DNA of 52,535 nucleotides from Streptomyces sp. CC208A (GTDB taxonomy: Bacteria; Actinomycetota; Actinomycetes; Streptomycetales; Streptomycetaceae): positions 1 to 52,535 of the forward strand of contig NZ_JASCXN010000045.1 in assembly GCF_030010625.1 (NCBI RefSeq). The letters are read 5' to 3'. The notes under the pieces are model-generated. The model searched no databases. It was not told the DNA's origin and saw nothing but the letters and a program-made list of their open reading frames with translations. Positions 52,401-52,535 of this stretch are shown piece after piece; position 1 is the first letter of the stretch, and each line of letters starts with the position of its first letter. Position numbers and translations under genes: made by a program.

Positions 52401-52535
52401 CCCTGCCCGCCCCGGACACCACCGCCCTCGGCACCCGGCGTGCTCCCCGCAACCGGACCGAGGAGATCCTCGCCGGCCTCTTCGCCCTGACCCTGGACTC
52501 GAAAGAGGTCGGCATCGACGACAGCTTCTTCACCT
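49499..52535 (+). CDS. nonribosomal peptide synthetase, module C-A-PCP (partial, runs off the window)
   Basis: An open frame of 1012 residues from ATG 49499 (after CAGGAG) to the window end. It starts directly with a condensation domain (PLSVAQRDIWTAHLLDPTGV, and the catalytic HHxxxDG as FHHLVVDGVGVSMALARL at about residue 146). The adenylation domain begins at about residue 475: YAELDAAANHLAHHL, A3 LMFTSGSTGRPKA, A5 LNGYGPAEVMIFATT, A7 YRTGDLV, A8 DDQIKIRGFRIEPGETEAV, A10 PNGKIDKRALP. The carrier domain follows (NRTEEILAGLFALTL) and is cut at IDDSFFT, just before the phosphopantetheine Ser. By eye the pocket reads D-A-L-L-F-V-G-I-F-K aligned to GrsA, a hydrophobic pocket I cannot assign. A C domain at the N-terminus fits a lipo-initiation or EntF-like architecture. 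Confidence 0.95.
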   Translation, partial: MPFDTPVASAPAAVRLPLSVAQRDIWTAHLLDPTGVKYNVGECREINGPVDPELMAAAWRRLVDEADFLRVRGFEEDGEQVWQLLDADAGTRTLPFTDLSTADDPEAAARQLIDTLIGTPFDLTGEPPVRCALIKLAEDRFFYFYGFHHLVVDGVGVSMALARLVELYERAVAGEPWGETPFGSLAELLAEDAAYRASDEAAADRTAWREHLAGVPDAPAGLVRGRDRAPAAHGALPFARRSVHVSAADADRLRAAARAERVNWSVLLIALFAVYLHRVTARDELVIALPVTGRTTRAARSTPGMMSNIVPLRLRVRPEDGFGDLVRTVAAEVKHGLRHQRTRYEELCRDAGALDSGRRLAAPVLNIMGFHAELTVGGHPTINHNISNGPVDDLNVAVLDLGTAHGLRIDFDTPVEGVDPALTAAHQDRFAAFVTSFLTSFHADEEAPGARRVADLDVLRPEEYTLLTRTWAGPLADPVETTLVARFEQQVRLHPGRTALIDADGSVSYAELDAAANHLAHHLNARGLGRGDLAGVLLERGIPFATALLAVLKTGAAHVLLDPDFPDERLRSAATDAGITHLVTRPGLADRLEGPWTTHTEPTPRQPTSDTASAPDAPEVRIGPDDPACLMFTSGSTGRPKAILSSHRNLVSTLLGQPYLPAGPDQVYLQCSPVSWDAFSLEFWGALLHGGTAVLQPGQKPEPALVTELARRHGVTTLLLSATLFNYLTDEHPEAFETVTTAFTVGEAASPAHVHKLQRLKPGITVLNGYGPAEVMIFATTHAIEPTDQPHTAVPVGTPLVNKPAYVLDPSLRLCPPGVTGELYVAGEGLAHGYLGRPDLTATRFVPNPFGTKGGRLYRTGDLVHFDTHGRLVYEGRADDQIKIRGFRIEPGETEAVLLTHPAVTQAVVTVHEQRLAAHLVLDGPAAADPEEIRRHVADRLPDHLVPTHITVLDRLPVTPNGKIDKRALPAPDTTALGTRRAPRNRTEEILAGLFALTLDSKEVGIDDSFFT

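Overview
The window is very GC-rich, with GC-biased third codon positions, dense gene packing, GTG/TTG starts, short 4-nt gene overlaps and a rare TTA codon. This fits a Streptomyces (or close actinomycete) chromosome, probably accessory or arm-like sequence. No rRNA, tRNA, transposase or CRISPR array was seen.

Left part (1-18.9 kb): a winged-helix regulator diverges from a secreted SMP-30-like beta-propeller protein. An aldehyde dehydrogenase lies downstream of a GAF-domain regulator. A DraRnl-type RNA ligase follows. Next is a five-gene leftward operon (12173 to 6652): a lipoprotein binding protein, two permeases, an ATPase, and a single polypeptide that joins a HAD phosphatase to an endonuclease/exonuclease/phosphatase-fold (EEP) hydrolase. 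A UTRA-type GntR regulator diverges from this operon. It looks like uptake and intracellular dephosphorylation of a phosphonate or organophosphate. A DUF389 membrane protein, a small ABM-fold protein and a MerR/membrane-protein pair come next, followed by a second RNA-repair locus (Rnl1-like ligase plus polynucleotide kinase-phosphatase).

Middle part (19-36.5 kb): a stress/photoprotection island. It holds two fasciclin-domain surface proteins, an NAD-binding/DUF2867 protein, an FAD amine-oxidase-like enzyme, a short-chain dehydrogenase, an MMPL transporter, a SigK/RskA-like sigma and anti-sigma pair, a membrane-anchored molybdopterin oxidoreductase, a class I photolyase, a second ECF sigma factor, an N-terminally truncated DUF1295 protein, a LitR/CarH-like B12-binding MerR regulator and a frameshifted SRPBCC gene. 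Both fasciclin genes carry a CCATCC-N15/16-CCGAAT promoter like the mycobacterial SigK consensus, and the sigma gene carries a near match. The second ECF gene and the B12 regulator share an almost identical 11-bp-period direct repeat, a candidate light-responsive operator.

Right part (36.6-52.5 kb): a large Ski2-like helicase with a zinc-ribbon N-terminus, a YbdK-type carboxylate-amine ligase, a 2OG-Fe(II) dioxygenase, a secreted I36-type inhibitor with a TTA codon, and then the edge of a nonribosomal peptide gene cluster. That edge has an AfsR-type SARP-STAND-TPR activator, a 67-residue secreted peptide ending in NNPWD, an XRE-STAND regulator with exact decapeptide repeats, and an NRPS (C-A-PCP...) cut off by the window end. 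Intergenic DNA here is full of phased short repeats: 10-bp, 11-bp and 14-bp iterons and helically phased TATC boxes. The combination suggests a peptide-plus-STAND regulatory circuit controlling the NRPS, which is the most interesting unexplained structure in the window.
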